DNA of 64,000 nucleotides from Aurelia coerulea (lineage: Eukaryota > Cnidaria > Scyphozoa > Semaeostomeae > Ulmaridae), in assembly GCA_039566865.1 (NCBI GenBank), contig CM076956.1, positions 6,211,511 through 6,275,510 on the forward strand. Direction: 5' to 3'. Below, piece by piece: positions 11,501 through 21,698 of this stretch; position 1 is the stretch's first letter; every line of letters starts with the position of its first letter. The translations under genes and the position numbers were made by a program. Under the pieces are notes generated by a model. It saw only the letters and a list, made by a program, of their open reading frames with translations, searched no databases and was not told the DNA's origin.

Positions 11501-14500
11501 AGATGGGAATATTCCTCATGGAGAATGGTGTTGAGCACAAAAGGTTGATACCTTTGTGGCCTCGTGCAAATGGAGAAGTAGAGCGTCAAAATAGAACTCT
11601 ATTGAAAGCACTTCGAGTTGCACAAACAGAGGGAAAAGACTGGAAGAAAGAACTTTTCAAGTTCCTCATGGCTTACAGATCAACTCCGCATTCAACAACA
11701 GGGGTTAGTCCAGCAAATTCAGTCCAGCAGAATTCTTCCGCCTCAGGATTCAACAGATTTAACTCATTAAATACGCGGCATGTTTCCACTCACAGTGGCC
11801 ATCATCACAGCTACTTCAGCAACAACAACAACCACAGGGGGCCTAGTTCGTAATGTCTTAATAGGGCCCCCAAACTAGCTTTAAACTAATAACACAAACA
11901 CTACATCTCTCTTTTACTAATTTTTTTTTATTTGTTAGTAAAATCCTTCAACCATTCTGGTCTTTTCTTTACTCTATGAGAACGTCTCAGTGGCTGTGTA
12001 TCAACAGTCCTATCACTATCAGTTATAACGTTTGACTCTGTTTGCACTGGTGGTTCAGTCTCTTTACTTTCCTCTGGCCTTTTGTCCGCTCTTGGAGCTT
12101 CTACAATCTCTGATCTAATCTCTGCTCGTGATGGCTCTTCTAATCTATGCTCTACTCTCATTGGCTCTATAATCTCTCTGTGTCTTTCTCTCAGCTCTAC
12201 TCTGTCAAATTCTCTCTCTACTTGGTTCTCTGCTGGAATCTCTGACTGCATAAAGTGTTTCACATGAGCAACATTTCTCTTATACAACGTGTTTCCTCTC
12301 TCCACAATCAACATATCCCCTTTCCTTGCCAATACCTTAAATGGGTCTGGGTCATAAATGGAAGACAACTTATTCTCTTTGTCTCTTTTCAACAAAACCT
12401 TATCCCCCTCTTGAATATGTGAATCTTGTGCTCTCTTATTAGCATTATCACTGTATCTTTGCTTTCTCTGGGCATCAGTGTCCCGTGCTTCAGACATTTG
12501 TGTTTCATCTTCCTCTTCATAATCTTCAAATTCTGGTAGCTTTGTTCTAATCTCTCTGTTGAACATTAACTTTGCTGGACTAACCCCTGTTGTTGAATGC
12601 GGAGTTGATCTGTAAGCCATGAGGAACTTGAAAAGTTCTTTCTTCCAGTCTTTTCCCTCTGTTTGTGCAACTCGAAGTGCTTTCAATAGAGTTCTATTTT
12701 GACGCTCTACTTCTCCATTTGCACGAGGCCACAAAGGTATCAACCTTTTGTGCTCAACACCATTCTCCATGAGGAATATTCCCATCTCTTTACTCACTAA
12801 ATTGGCAGCATTATCCGTTTTCAACGTTTTAGGCAATCCATGTCTTGTAAAATGATTCTCTACACATTTAATGACTGATTCACTGTTTATGTTCTTTAAG
12901 ACATCAACCTCCATCCATCTACTATAATAATCTACAGTTACCAGTAGATATTCACCTTTAGGCAATGGTCCCAAAAGATCCAAAGCTAAGTCTCTCCATG
13001 GTTTTATTGGCATTGTAGTACTCTTTACAAATGGCTGGGTTAAAGAGGGTGTATTAGCTTGACACCCATGACATCGCCGACAAAACCTTTCAACATCATT
13101 GTTCATTCCTGGCCACCAAACTTTTGTTCTAAGTCTGTCTTTTGTCTTGACAACCCCCTGGTGACCCTCATGAGCTAACTGAAGAACTCTTTCTCTTAAT
13201 TTCTTTGGCACAATGATACGAACACCCCTCATGACTAGATTTCCTATCAACGTTATCTCATTCCTTATAAGACTATATTCTCTAGGAGCATCATTCCAAT
13301 TATCAGATCTCCAACATCGACGCACAACAGACAAATCCTCATCAGTTGCAGACTCTCTCTCAATTTCTCTAGTGCTCATTGCCTGTGGTGTTGCAATCAC
13401 TGCTACAGCTCTTACATACTCTTCTAACTCTTCTCCTTCATGTGGTAAAGCCGGAATTTTGTTTAACCTACTTAAACAATCAGCAATATTCTGTGTTGAA
13501 GACACACGATGAACCTTAAATTTGAAGGGCATTAAACGTAAAACCCATCTTTCGATCCTTGCTGAAGGCTTTGATTTTACACTGTAAATGGCCTCCAGTG
13601 CTTTGCAATCTGTTACCAAAGTGAACTCTTCTAGACCATACAGGTACAAATGAAATCTTTCACACCCCCAAACAACAGCTAATGCTTCTTTTTCTGTTTG
13701 ACTATATCTGCGTTCAACATCACTCAGACTTCTACTTGCAAAACAAACTGCTCTTTTAACTCCATTTTGCTCCTGAACTAGAATAGCTCCCAATCCCACA
13801 GGACTTGCATCTGTCCATATTTCAGTTTGTGCATTTTTGTCAAAGAAAGCCATCATAGGAGCATTTCCAACTTTATCTTTTAACATGTCAAAGGACTCTT
13901 GTTCCCTTAAGCCCCATTTCCATTCAGTTCCTTGTCTAGTGAGTTTTCTCAGAGGCTCTGCAATAGTGGCAAAATCTGGAATAAACCTTGAACAAAAACT
14001 AGCAAGGCCTAAAAAACTCTTCAGCTCTGAAACAGTGAAGGGTTCCTTTGCTCTTTTAATTGCTTTCACCTTCTCCTCCGTTGGGCCTACGCCATGTTTA
14101 TTCACCAGCAACCCCATGAACTGAATTTCATCCATTCCTATGTTACACTTTTCTTGATTCACTGTTAACTGCTTTTCTTCAAGCCTTTTCATCAACATGT
14201 ACAGGCTCCTGTCATGCTCCTCTAGACTCTTTCCATGCACCACAATATCATCAGCTATACTTGTCACCCCAGGAATGTCACATATGCTCTGCCTGATTAT
14301 GTTATGATATTTCTCTGGCGCACTAGAAATTCCAAAACTTAGACGCTTATAACGATACAATGAATCCCCCACAGCAAACGTAGTGATATCTTTTGAACCT
14401 TCATCCAATTCAACTTGATGAAAACCAAGTTTCAAATCTAACTTTGAAAACACAGAACTGCCATTCATCTCCTCAAGAACATCATCAACTGTGGGCATTG

Positions 14501-17500
14501 GTAACTTTTCTCTCAAAATTGCTTGATTTGCACATCTCATGTCAACACAAATTCTGATGTCATCTTTATTTGGCTTTGGTGCAAAAACTGCTGGACTCAC
14601 CCAAGAAGTAGGACCAGTCACCTTTTCAATGATGTCCAAATTTTCTAGCTCTAAAATTTTCTTCAAGACTCTATCCTTTAATGGATATGGAATCCTTCTT
14701 GGTTTCTGCGCAACAGGCACAACATTTGGATCAATGTGAAGTTTCAACTTATAATCAGCTAATTTCCCAACCCCAGTAAAAACTGTTGGAAATTTCTGCA
14801 CAACATCCTCCATTCTACAACCAACAAAGCAAACTTCAGGACCAACTCTCAACAATCCAAGACTTTTGGCTGCCTGACTACTCAACAAGCAATGTCCATT
14901 CCCACTCACAATAACAGGTTGCTGAAGTAGCTGTGATGATGGCCACTGTGAGTGGAAACATGCCGCGTATTTAATGAGTTAAATCTGTTGAATCCTGAGG
15001 CGGAATTCTAAATTTAGAATTCCGCCTCAGGATTCAACAGATTTAACTCATTAAATACGCGGCATGTTTCCACTCACAGTGGCCATCATCACAGCTACTT
15101 CAGCAACAACAACAACCACAGGGGGCCTAGTTCGTAATGTCTTAATAGGGCCCCCAAACTAGCTTTAAACTAATTCAGCGAATCCAGCGAATTCCGCCGC
15201 CTGATGATCAAAAGCTGTCCTCATATCCCGCGAGGACTTCGCATGATGTTCGTTTTTTAGACTGCGCTGCTAAAATGTTGATTTTTCAGGAGTTTCCAGT
15301 TGAAATTCAGCAAAATGACATTCACAAAAGTCAAAGATCAAGAGTTGAAGATTGCAAAAATAAAAAAATAACGGCGGTATCATGACTTGAAGGATTCCTA
15401 CATTTGCTGAAAGTTGCGATGAAAGAATCGAAACAAGAAATCTCGACATCGTTGTAGCACCTCAAAGGAGAAATTATCATCATAGTTTTGCTAAGCTTGT
15501 CTTGATAAAACTTTAAAATTTAAAGAATTGTTATACTTTCTATATCAAAACTAAACCAACAGAGTTGTCATACTTCATTTCTCTGTGCTCGGCCAATACG
15601 AAGATCGAGGCACTTCTTGTTCACACATCCAATTTTAGGCCACATATGCGAGATCAAGTTGTAATCGATCAGGTCTTCTTCAATTTCAGCACATAATGGT
15701 TCAAAAAATACTTCCAGGCCTTCATTTGTCATCACAATTGCAATAGCAAGCCATTTTGCTTCTTTCCCAAGCCTAAATGTTCGCATTTTGACGTCTTTAC
15801 GAAAATGAGAATGCCAACTCCCTCTTTCAGCTTAGGCCGTCTTCCATCACAACAATGTCTCTTCGCTTTCGATTCTAGCACTTCAAATGCTTCTTCCAGT
15901 TTCAAGAAGTCTTTAATGCCTCCTCATGCTATCTCCAACCGTTAATGTTAAATTTCTTATTGATATAGCATCAATAACGGCCTTCCATTACACCTTTTGG
16001 ACTGCGATAAATTTAGGCCGCCATTAAAAATCGCGAGTTGTAAACAAACTTCGGACCGCGACCTGATCAACTGTTATTTACTCAAGATTTCTTACTGACA
16101 ACTACCCAATCAAAGCACATCATTTGAATCCTTATTGTATAGGCTACAATACTGTATTGTTTATTCAACCCATTAAACACAATGAAGTTGGTATTTAAGC
16201 CAATCAGAACGGTGTTGTAGATATACAACATTCGGGACACATGGGCGAACAATGTGTGTTGCAGATCTACAACATTCGGGATACAAAGCGGTACAAACGA
16301 TGTTGTAGAGATACAACATTCGGAGCGTATGAGTTAAAGTTCTGGAATATTTTTCGACTAAATATAACACAGCAATAAAGTTATAACCATTTCCCTACCT
16401 AATCTTACAACATCATTAGTAAATTAAACTTCCACAAATTCAAATACAATTTTGGGGAAACTGTAAACCCAATGTGCCCTTCAAATGATGGCATTGCGGA
16501 TGCAGAACATTTCTTGTTCCTTTGCCCTTCTTTTGATGCTCAACGACGAGATCTTCTCGCTGGAGTCTTTGATGTATTACAACCACTTGGACATGGTAAT
16601 TTTCAAACAAGGCCCTAACTCAGCTATTGCTATATGGTGATATAAAATTTTGTTACAATGTCAATAGAAATATTCTCAACTTGACTCTGCAGTTCATCCA
16701 CCACACTGGCCGGTTTGATTGAGGTAGTTTCAAACTATGTATGTATACCACATAGCCAAAAATTCCCCGTCCGTTATTTGTATTTTTCGTTTGTAAGTCT
16801 GTTGCATATTAGATGACAGGTGCAGTGGTCCGGCTGGAGGGGAAAAATGCAAAATGTCGCAGTCTTTGCGGCGCTTTGTGTATTCTTCATTTAGCTGGAT
16901 CGCAGCGTGGTGTATAAAATAGAACAAACCTTGGTAAATTTTCCTCACAATCATCTTCATCTGACATCTAATATGAAGCAGACTTTGGTAATAAATCGCA
17001 TTTATTTTCTGTCATGTATTGTTTTAGTTGTCTTTCTTTCATTTTTTAATATTTATGTTAATTGCCTTGGGGTAGACACAGTATTTTGCTCCCCGGGGGT
17101 ATTCACTTCGGGGGTATTCACTTCAGGCGTATAAGTAGTGTAGGTTGCAATGTGTATTGTAATATTTTATTGGATTATATAAAAAAACATCATTAGTAAC
17201 ATCAGCATTACTTATTAGTGTGCAGAATTTTCACTATAAAGCATTTGAAACTTGCAAAATGCAATAAACATTACCCATTCATTTGGACAACCAGATGGTT
17301 GCAATTTTGGAAAATGTGCTATCAGAAATGGGGATTTACATACTAAAAATAGGTCATACAATAAGCAGTTCAGTATGTCCCTGACAAATAATGATCTCAG
17401 TAATTGACAAGCTAAATCATTATATAGCCAGAATATGACTTACGTTTGCTTTCACCATGGCCAGTGATGGCAAAGGTATTTGCACCAAGTGAGGCTTGTA

Positions 17501-19180
17501 CTAGAAAAATAAAAGGATTTGGATTATATAATGAAGAACAATGCAAATGCTCTTCATATGGATATGAAAATATATTCACACAAATAATAGAAAGATCTTG
17601 GATTCGCTTGATGATTTGACATTGCAAGAAAAAAATGAAAAACAGTTGCTCCATTTCTCAATGTCCTGTTAGAGTTCTTTATCAATCAAACAGTTTGTAG
17701 CAACTTCAAGAATAAAACGGTCCATGCCACTGGCTCCTTAATTCAGCTCTTGTTCTCAATTGACATTTTGAAGATTTGTAGCAAAGATTTATTATGTTTG
17801 ATTTATATATCTGCGAGAAGTCAGAATTTTTTTCTTTGTTCATTGACATCACCAACATGTATAATAGATATAAATATAAGTATACAATATGACATAAATA
17901 CCTTTTGGGTTATTGAAATGTAGCACAGTTCCATCATCCTTGATCATGTTAACCTTTGGCAAAAGAAATTTGCATATACAACAGGATGTACAAGGAAACT
18001 TAGAAAATTCTGAAAATTAGAAAATGTTTTTAAATTTGAAAAAGTTCCAAACAGCATCAGTTGAAAAAAGAACACCGTGAAAGACTTATGAATTTTCAGC
18101 TAAAGGCATTTTCTATTTTGAGTAAAGAAGAAAAAATGTTGATTTGCAAAAGGAGATGCAAAGATTTTAAAGTCATAAATACCTCCTCGATACCCTGGAT
18201 GTTGTTTACAGCAAGCCGCTTGAGCACACTCTAGAATATAAATAAAAGTTTTCAATAAGAGAACTGGAAAAGTTGCAAAAAACAAAAACTACAATGCTCC
18301 AAACGAGATAAAAATAGAAAATCAACAAGAGTCTTATATAAATGATTTATAGATTAATTTGAACTGCTCTGCAAAAGGCAGAGGGTTTACTAGAGAGGCA
18401 AAATTGCGAACAGAGACTTTTTGTTGCATGTAGCAGATTGTAGTTGCAGACACAGCTGGAAATCAACCATACTGCTCAGTGGAATATCATGCTTTTTTGG
18501 CACTCAAGATTGGATCTTATCTTGGATAAATATCTTGGATAATTTTGCAGGTAAGAGGAAACATTTTCTAAAAGCGTTCTATTTATGGTTAATTTTTGGT
18601 GATACTTATAGCTCTACTTGAATGGGAGATATTAAGTTTTTGAGATATAAATCAGATGGTTCCAGATATAATCAGGTTTGAGATATCAGGGTCCAACTGT
18701 ATTTCCAACATTACATACCTGTAATTTTTTGTCATCAGTTGTAGCGGTGCGGTGAACAACCTTCTTCTTCCTTCTAGCAGATCCCTGAGGATAAATTTAG
18801 CACTTAAATCAGAAATTTGGCATAGTAGCTTCAAAGCATACTTGGTGGCTTATATGATAATAAAACATAAAGTAACAAAAAGTGAACTCAATGTCTGTTC
18901 TCTGAAATTGGCACATCTCTTATCTTTTTTTATACATTCTGCTAAAAATTTACAACACATATTTACTTAATTACTATACTTATAAGCTACTCCACTCTAC
19001 TACAAGGACAAGACCACGGGGAGCAATAACTATGTCTATCTATGTTCAATGGATGTGATCAAGCAGCCATAGCTTCCCTAATAGCATAGGGACTAGATCC
19101 TGTTAAATTAAACTTACCTTTCCACCAATACGGACTTGAGTCTGCAGGGACTGCAATTTTCCAATCTTATCTGGATTCAT
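5528..19180 (-). CDS. BTF3: nascent polypeptide-associated complex beta subunit (BTF3)
   Basis: NAC beta pairs with NAC alpha on the ribosome near the exit tunnel, where the complex shields nascent chains and controls SRP access. Nine coding exons on the minus strand join in frame: 19180-19118, 18784-18719, 18230-18183, 17953-17902, 17500-17444, 7552-7515, 6932-6881, 6122-6066 and 5574-5528. They encode 159 residues, close to the short BTF3 isoform. Landmarks: QVRIGGK, then the basic ribosome-binding motif RRKKK, VVHRTATTDDKKLQ, the NAC-domain strands VNMIKDDGTVLHFNNPK and VQASLGANTFAITGHG, LTEMLPGILNQL, an acidic linker EMEIEPEDDEVP, and the tail LVGTFDSASKGEDP. All introns are GT-AG. An AG just before the ATG (TTTTAG/AATAAAA) implies a further 5' UTR exon. 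The intron between 17443 and 7553 is about 9.9 kb and contains the Gypsy pair and a LINE fragment. All key residues are intact, so the gene looks functional. Confidence 0.93.
7269..7456 (+). repeat. half copy of the palindromic family seen at 38035-38430
   Basis: It begins GGTGTTAAGACACGGAT and ends with GTGTCTTAGCGCGCCTTC and GGTTTCAAACCGCAA, matching one arm of the palindrome at 38035-38430 in order and spacing. Only one arm is present. It lies in the BTF3 intron between exons 6 and 7. Confidence 0.7.
7823..8009 (+). repeat. left copy of a 187-bp direct repeat flanking the Gypsy complex
   Basis: The 187 bp from CCGCCGCCTGATGATC to AACGGCGGTAT appear the same by eye at 15194-15380 and in the same orientation. 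The left copy directly abuts the LTR start (TGTAGTG at 8010). It is far too long to be a normal Gypsy target duplication. CCGCCG at one end and CGGCGG at the other hint at a small element with short inverted termini. Confidence 0.9.
8010..8186 (+). repeat. 5' LTR of the plus-strand Gypsy element
   Basis: The left border TGTAGTGTTTGTG matches the base after the polypurine tract in the reverse copy (11905). The right border near TTCTAAA is set by the LTR-LTR junction at 15012/15013. Length is about 177 bp. The end does not show the usual CA, so the right border may be off by a few bases. Confidence 0.75.
8189..8206 (+). other. probable tRNA primer-binding site
   Basis: TGGCGACGAGGATGGGA begins two bases after the LTR end and before gag. 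TGGCGAC is a common start of primer-binding sites in Gypsy elements. Which tRNA it matches cannot be said from here. Confidence 0.5.
8248..11853 (+). pseudogene. Gypsy gag-pol polyprotein, truncated in integrase
   Basis: A single frame fuses gag and pol. The best start is the ATG at 8248; the frame is open from 8215. Gag ends with two zinc knuckles (CFSCGKKGH about 8884, CAKCGGKNH about 8950). The protease has the active-site triplet in LVDSGAQ (about 9184). The reverse transcriptase follows, with catalytic IADDIVVHG near 10030 (Ala instead of the usual Tyr before the two Asp). RNase H shows WTDASPVGLGA near 10470. The integrase has an HHCC zinc region (about 11116-11235), the first catalytic Asp in LALDLLGP, the second in KTDNAANL, and the Glu in RANGEVERQ. 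At 11717 the true frame is lost; the last 45 codons are translated from filler and reversed LTR. Gypsy elements copy via RNA and insert by the integrase. Confidence 0.92.
11735..11905 (-). repeat. 3' LTR of the minus-strand Gypsy element
   Basis: On the minus strand it starts TGTAGTGTTTGTG at 11905 and runs to about 11735. The last bases of U5 are altered (CAGAATTCTTCCGCC in place of TAGAATTCCGCC), where filler DNA joins the broken plus-strand copy. Confidence 0.85.
11906..11916 (-). other. polypurine tract
   Basis: On the minus strand AAAAGAGAGA lies right before the LTR start TGTAG. This is where plus-strand DNA synthesis is primed in LTR elements, and it fixes the LTR border. Confidence 0.75.
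11928..14909 (-). pseudogene. Gypsy pol, lacking gag and the protease active site
   Basis: The frame covers the end of protease (SGNGHCLLSS), reverse transcriptase (IADDIVVHG), RNase H (WTDASPVGLGA), integrase (HHCC, DDE) and the C-terminal region missing from the other copy. That region has a Glu/Arg-rich stretch and ends RRSHRVKKRPEWLKDF. There are no internal stops in 993 codons, so the insertion is young. The DSGA protease motif, gag and any start lie beyond the break, so this copy cannot act alone. Confidence 0.92.
14918..15174. repeat. two partial LTRs joined U5 to U5
   Basis: Bases 14918-15012 are the last 95 bp of an LTR in plus orientation. Bases 15013-15174 are an LTR in minus orientation that lacks its first 15 or so bases. 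They meet at the palindrome TTCTAAATTTAGAA. This is not the normal end of either element. It resembles products of end-to-end joining or self-integration of element DNA. An 18-bp filler with two CAGCGAAT-like pieces separates it from the right 187-bp repeat. Confidence 0.85.
15194..15380 (+). repeat. right copy of the 187-bp direct repeat
   Basis: It matches 7823-8009 over its whole length by eye. After it the two flanks differ (CATGACTTG here, the LTR on the left). Confidence 0.9.
15381..16441. other. BTF3 intron sequence with three small stem-loop repeats
   Basis: At 16211-16324 a motif of the form GTTGTAGATATACAACATTCGG occurs three times in slightly varied form, each able to fold on GTTGTA/TACAAC. 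A minus-strand frame of 72 codons at 15568-15786 has no features I recognise. Nothing else is supported. Confidence 0.5.
16442..16722 (+). pseudogene. C-terminal fragment of a non-LTR retrotransposon protein
   Basis: The frame gives NPMCPSNDGIADAEHFLFLC then DAQRRDLLAGVFDVLQPLG, the Cys/His end segment of LINE polyproteins. After about 16612 the frame shifts by one base and continues as LTQLLLYGD and IHHTGRFD with a stop. The same protein tail occurs at 35407-35628, which confirms the family and the frameshift. It lies in the BTF3 intron. Confidence 0.7.
16797..16984. repeat. 188-bp inverted-repeat element, TGACATCTAAT family
   Basis: The left end AGTCTGTTGCATATTAGATG and the reverse complement of the right end AGTCTGCTTCATATTAGATG match with two differences. 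Related ends occur at 32397-32418 and as a pair at 48409-48521. Confidence 0.55.
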
Positions 19181-20017
19181 TTTTATTCTAAAACAGAAAT
19201 TGGCTTGCATTATGATTTATGAATTTGGCACATGGGATTTGAGCCTGCCTGTATGTGAGGTCACACATGTTGGACAGGAACCTGTACATTTGGCCAAGTT
19301 ATAGCCGTGTAGCAGGGACTATGACCTCATCCTAACCTTTGAAGAAAATTTATGAGCCTACAGGAAGATTCCAAGTTACAACCAGTCTAACACAAGAGGT
19401 TTCCACAAGGCTACAATCAAACTTGTGATGATCTTGTGATGCCATGCCAACAGAACTGACATTGACAGCAAGAGCGAATGAAGGTGAAGTTGCGGTTTTT
19501 AGGGCCAAGCGCTGGGATTGCAGAAGTAGAATAGGCCTAATCGCGTTTGCGACCCCTTGTCATGACGCTGAAGCGATGACTTAAGAAATGAGCATTTGTG
19601 AGAAAGGGGGGCAAGGCATCTTGTATTGTCAACAGAACAAGAAAGGCCTGTTGTCTCGTTCAATTCCTACCCTGACCATTCCCCCGGGGGTCAACAAACA
19701 TTTCCTGCACAAATGCGCAGTGGCCGGCAAAATTTATACATGGCAAATGCCTGGGGGTGGGCACTGAGAAAATGCCATATTCACAGTTACTGTATAGGAA
19801 AAAGCTCCTGTTTTTGTCAAATGCCACTCTAATGCCCGGGGGCCGGGGAAAAGCTTATGGTCAAATGCCTAAGGGCCAGGATTATTTTTTTAGCAAATGC
19901 CCGGGGGTGTCCCGGGCAGGAATTGAACAAGACATTGTTAACTCTTATTCCATATGTTGCTTCAGTTCGTTTCCATTTCCCAAAACACTGCCTCACTAAC
20001 TAATATTATTTCTGCCT
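19181..20017. other. upstream region of BTF3 with GC-rich repeats
   Basis: The start of transcription of BTF3 must lie upstream of the UTR intron implied at 19187. At 19681-19918 pieces such as CAAATGCCCGGGGG recur about five times in both strict and decayed form, ending in GTCCCGGG. The short frames here follow these repeats and are not genes. Confidence 0.4.
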
Positions 20018-20139
20018 GATTATAGAATCCAGGTCCCATTGTGATATTTGCCGTTCATTTAATGATATTTGCCGTTCATTTAATGACATTCGCCATTCAT
20101 TTAATGAGTGGGCCCTGGAAGGCCCTGCATTCTATAATC
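20018..20139. repeat. 122-bp inverted-repeat element with triplicated core
   Basis: GATTATAGAATCCAGG at the left pairs with the reverse complement of CCCTGCATTCTATAATC at the right. The interior has three tandem copies of a 21-bp unit (GATATTTGCCGTTCATTTAA). Confidence 0.55.
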
Positions 20140-20466
20140 GCTCCATTATTTCTACTGCTGTTATGTTTATATTTATATTAATCCAGTTAGGTATATTTAG
20201 ATTGATCCAGTCCCCCTAGCTAAACTAAACTACTTTTAACTCTATTGATTTATCTTACGGATGGATACACCAAAAATTGATATTTGAGGGCTGAGGCATC
20301 TAAAAAAAATGATAAGTACAGGGAACAAGAAAAATTTTTTTCTAAATACGAATGAACATAATGCTTTTCTATCTTAAAATTTTCCATACTGAGAGCACAT
20401 TCGAAGACATTTGATATTAAGAATTATATATGCCAGATCGGAAGGAGTCTGTTTTTGGCCTAGGCC

Positions 20467-21119
20467 AGGAGGGTCCCGAGTCCACGGAAATGTCCGTGTC
20501 TTGTCCGTGGACACGTCCGTGACCGTCCGTGGAAATTTTGAATTAAATTTGGTCACGGACATTATCTAGCCACGGACGTGGTCCGTGGTGAAATTTAGAG
20601 TGTTATATCCACGGACAAAAATGCTCTTGCCTTTAAAATGAGCGTAGAATACTTCATAAAGCAACAGTATGTTTGCAACTTCCTTTATAAACACATTTTT
20701 AAACAAATTCGTAGCAAATATTGCGGTCTGTTGATGTTCTGCTTCCGAACTTTGCGTCTACTTTATGTCATATCTTTCAAGCTGATTTCTTGACTGAAAA
20801 CGAGGCAACCTACTTCAGAGCCATGACGCACACATTTGACAACAACGTGCTGCATGCGTTCGGTTTTTCCGCAGATTTGTGATGGAAATATGCAAAGGAA
20901 AACTAACGAAACCAAGAATTGTCATATGCAACCTTCACATTCACAGAATAAGATGCAAATTCTATGGTTAATAGCCCAATCTGTGACTTGCTTTATAAGT
21001 CCACGGACACGGCAGTGTGTCCGTGGACTATCGGTTTTCCGTGGAATTTTCTGAATTAATTTTACCACGGAAAAGTACACGGACATCCACGGACATTTCC
21101 GTGGACTCGGGACCCTCCT
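20467..21119. mobile_element. non-autonomous DNA transposon, hAT type (653 bp)
   Basis: Both ends read inward AGGAGGGTCCCGAGTCCACG and beyond, about 30 bp in all. CCTAGGCC abuts both sides (20459-20466 and 21120-21127), an 8-bp target duplication. GTCCGTGG occurs many times near both ends, as transposase-binding subterminal repeats do. No transposase is encoded. The 8-bp duplication points to the hAT superfamily, though the first bases are not the usual CAG. Confidence 0.85.
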
Positions 21120-21144
21120 CCTAGGCCTAGACGCGCGGGCCTGG

Positions 21145-21540
21145 ACGCTAAATGCTGTCGCTTCAAAATCTTTTCAACAAAGCAAACTAAATGATTAAAT
21201 ACAAATAAAGGCCAGTAAGATTCCTTAAGAGTACATGCCAATATATCTGTTTGGGACTTTCTTCTCCTGTATGCTTATTATTTTTTAAAACTTTACTTTT
21301 ATCACCACATGTCAGCATTTCAATATTAGGCATTATTAGGCCATAATCTGGGAAGGCTTGGCCATGGAAGAAGCCGTCGCTTCAAAATCCTTTTACAAAG
21401 CAACACTAATGATTGAACATAATCAAAGGCAAGTAACAGTTTTAAAGAATACATACCAATATATTTTTCCACGATATTCTTCTCCTAGGTGTTTATTTTT
21501 TCTTTAAAACTTTATTTTTATCACCACATTCCAGCAAGCA
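21145..21540 (+). repeat. diverged tandem duplication (about 180 bp, twice)
   Basis: GTCGCTTCAAAATC...CAACAAAGCA...CCAATATAT...TTCTTCTCCT...AAAACTTTA...TTTTATCACCACAT occurs in the same order at 21155-21320 and 21373-21528. It lies just right of the hAT-type element. Confidence 0.65.
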
Positions 21541-21698
21541 TGCGGAAAGTTGATGGAAGCAGACAGAGAAGCTTCGAACACGCGGCTTGGCTCACATATG
21601 GCCATTACGTCAGCTTCTGCGTTTGTACGCGGGTAAGTACAGGGATCTGAGAGATGGGACGCCAATATCACAGGAACCTAAAAGGAACCCTTTCTTAA

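Larger units (their letters stand above)
8010..11717 (+). mobile_element. Ty3/Gypsy LTR retrotransposon, 3'-truncated
   Basis: The element runs 5' LTR, leader, gag-pol in one frame, and breaks off inside the integrase region at 11717. There it joins about 17 bp of filler and then a reversed LTR. It is the plus-oriented half of a two-element inverted complex. From 9374 to 11717 it matches the reverse complement of 12571-14914 with only scattered differences. It is nested in the long BTF3 intron, against the direction of that gene. Confidence 0.92.
9374..14914. repeat. 2,344-bp inverted repeat formed by the two Gypsy copies
   Basis: Positions 9374-11717 and the reverse complement of 12571-14914 have exactly equal length and are colinear, with an 853-bp spacer. 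The translated copies differ at only a few residues (Ser/Pro near 10432, His/Arg near 10780, His/Pro near 11001). A transcript across the BTF3 intron could fold into a long hairpin. Confidence 0.92.
11735..14914 (-). mobile_element. Ty3/Gypsy LTR retrotransposon, 5'-truncated, reverse orientation
   Basis: Read on the minus strand, it starts abruptly in the protease region (14914), runs through reverse transcriptase, RNase H and a complete integrase, and ends with a polypurine tract and a 3' LTR. Gag and the 5' LTR are missing. It belongs to the same family as the plus-strand copy. Confidence 0.92.

Noticed and set aside
8396..14739. Short frames on the opposite strand of the Gypsy polyproteins
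   Set aside because: They overlap the intact pol frames and recur at mirror positions in both copies, as shadows do.
16211..16324. Three spaced repeats resembling a small CRISPR-like array
   Set aside because: Only three imperfect palindromic units in an animal intron; this is a stem-loop repeat and not CRISPR.
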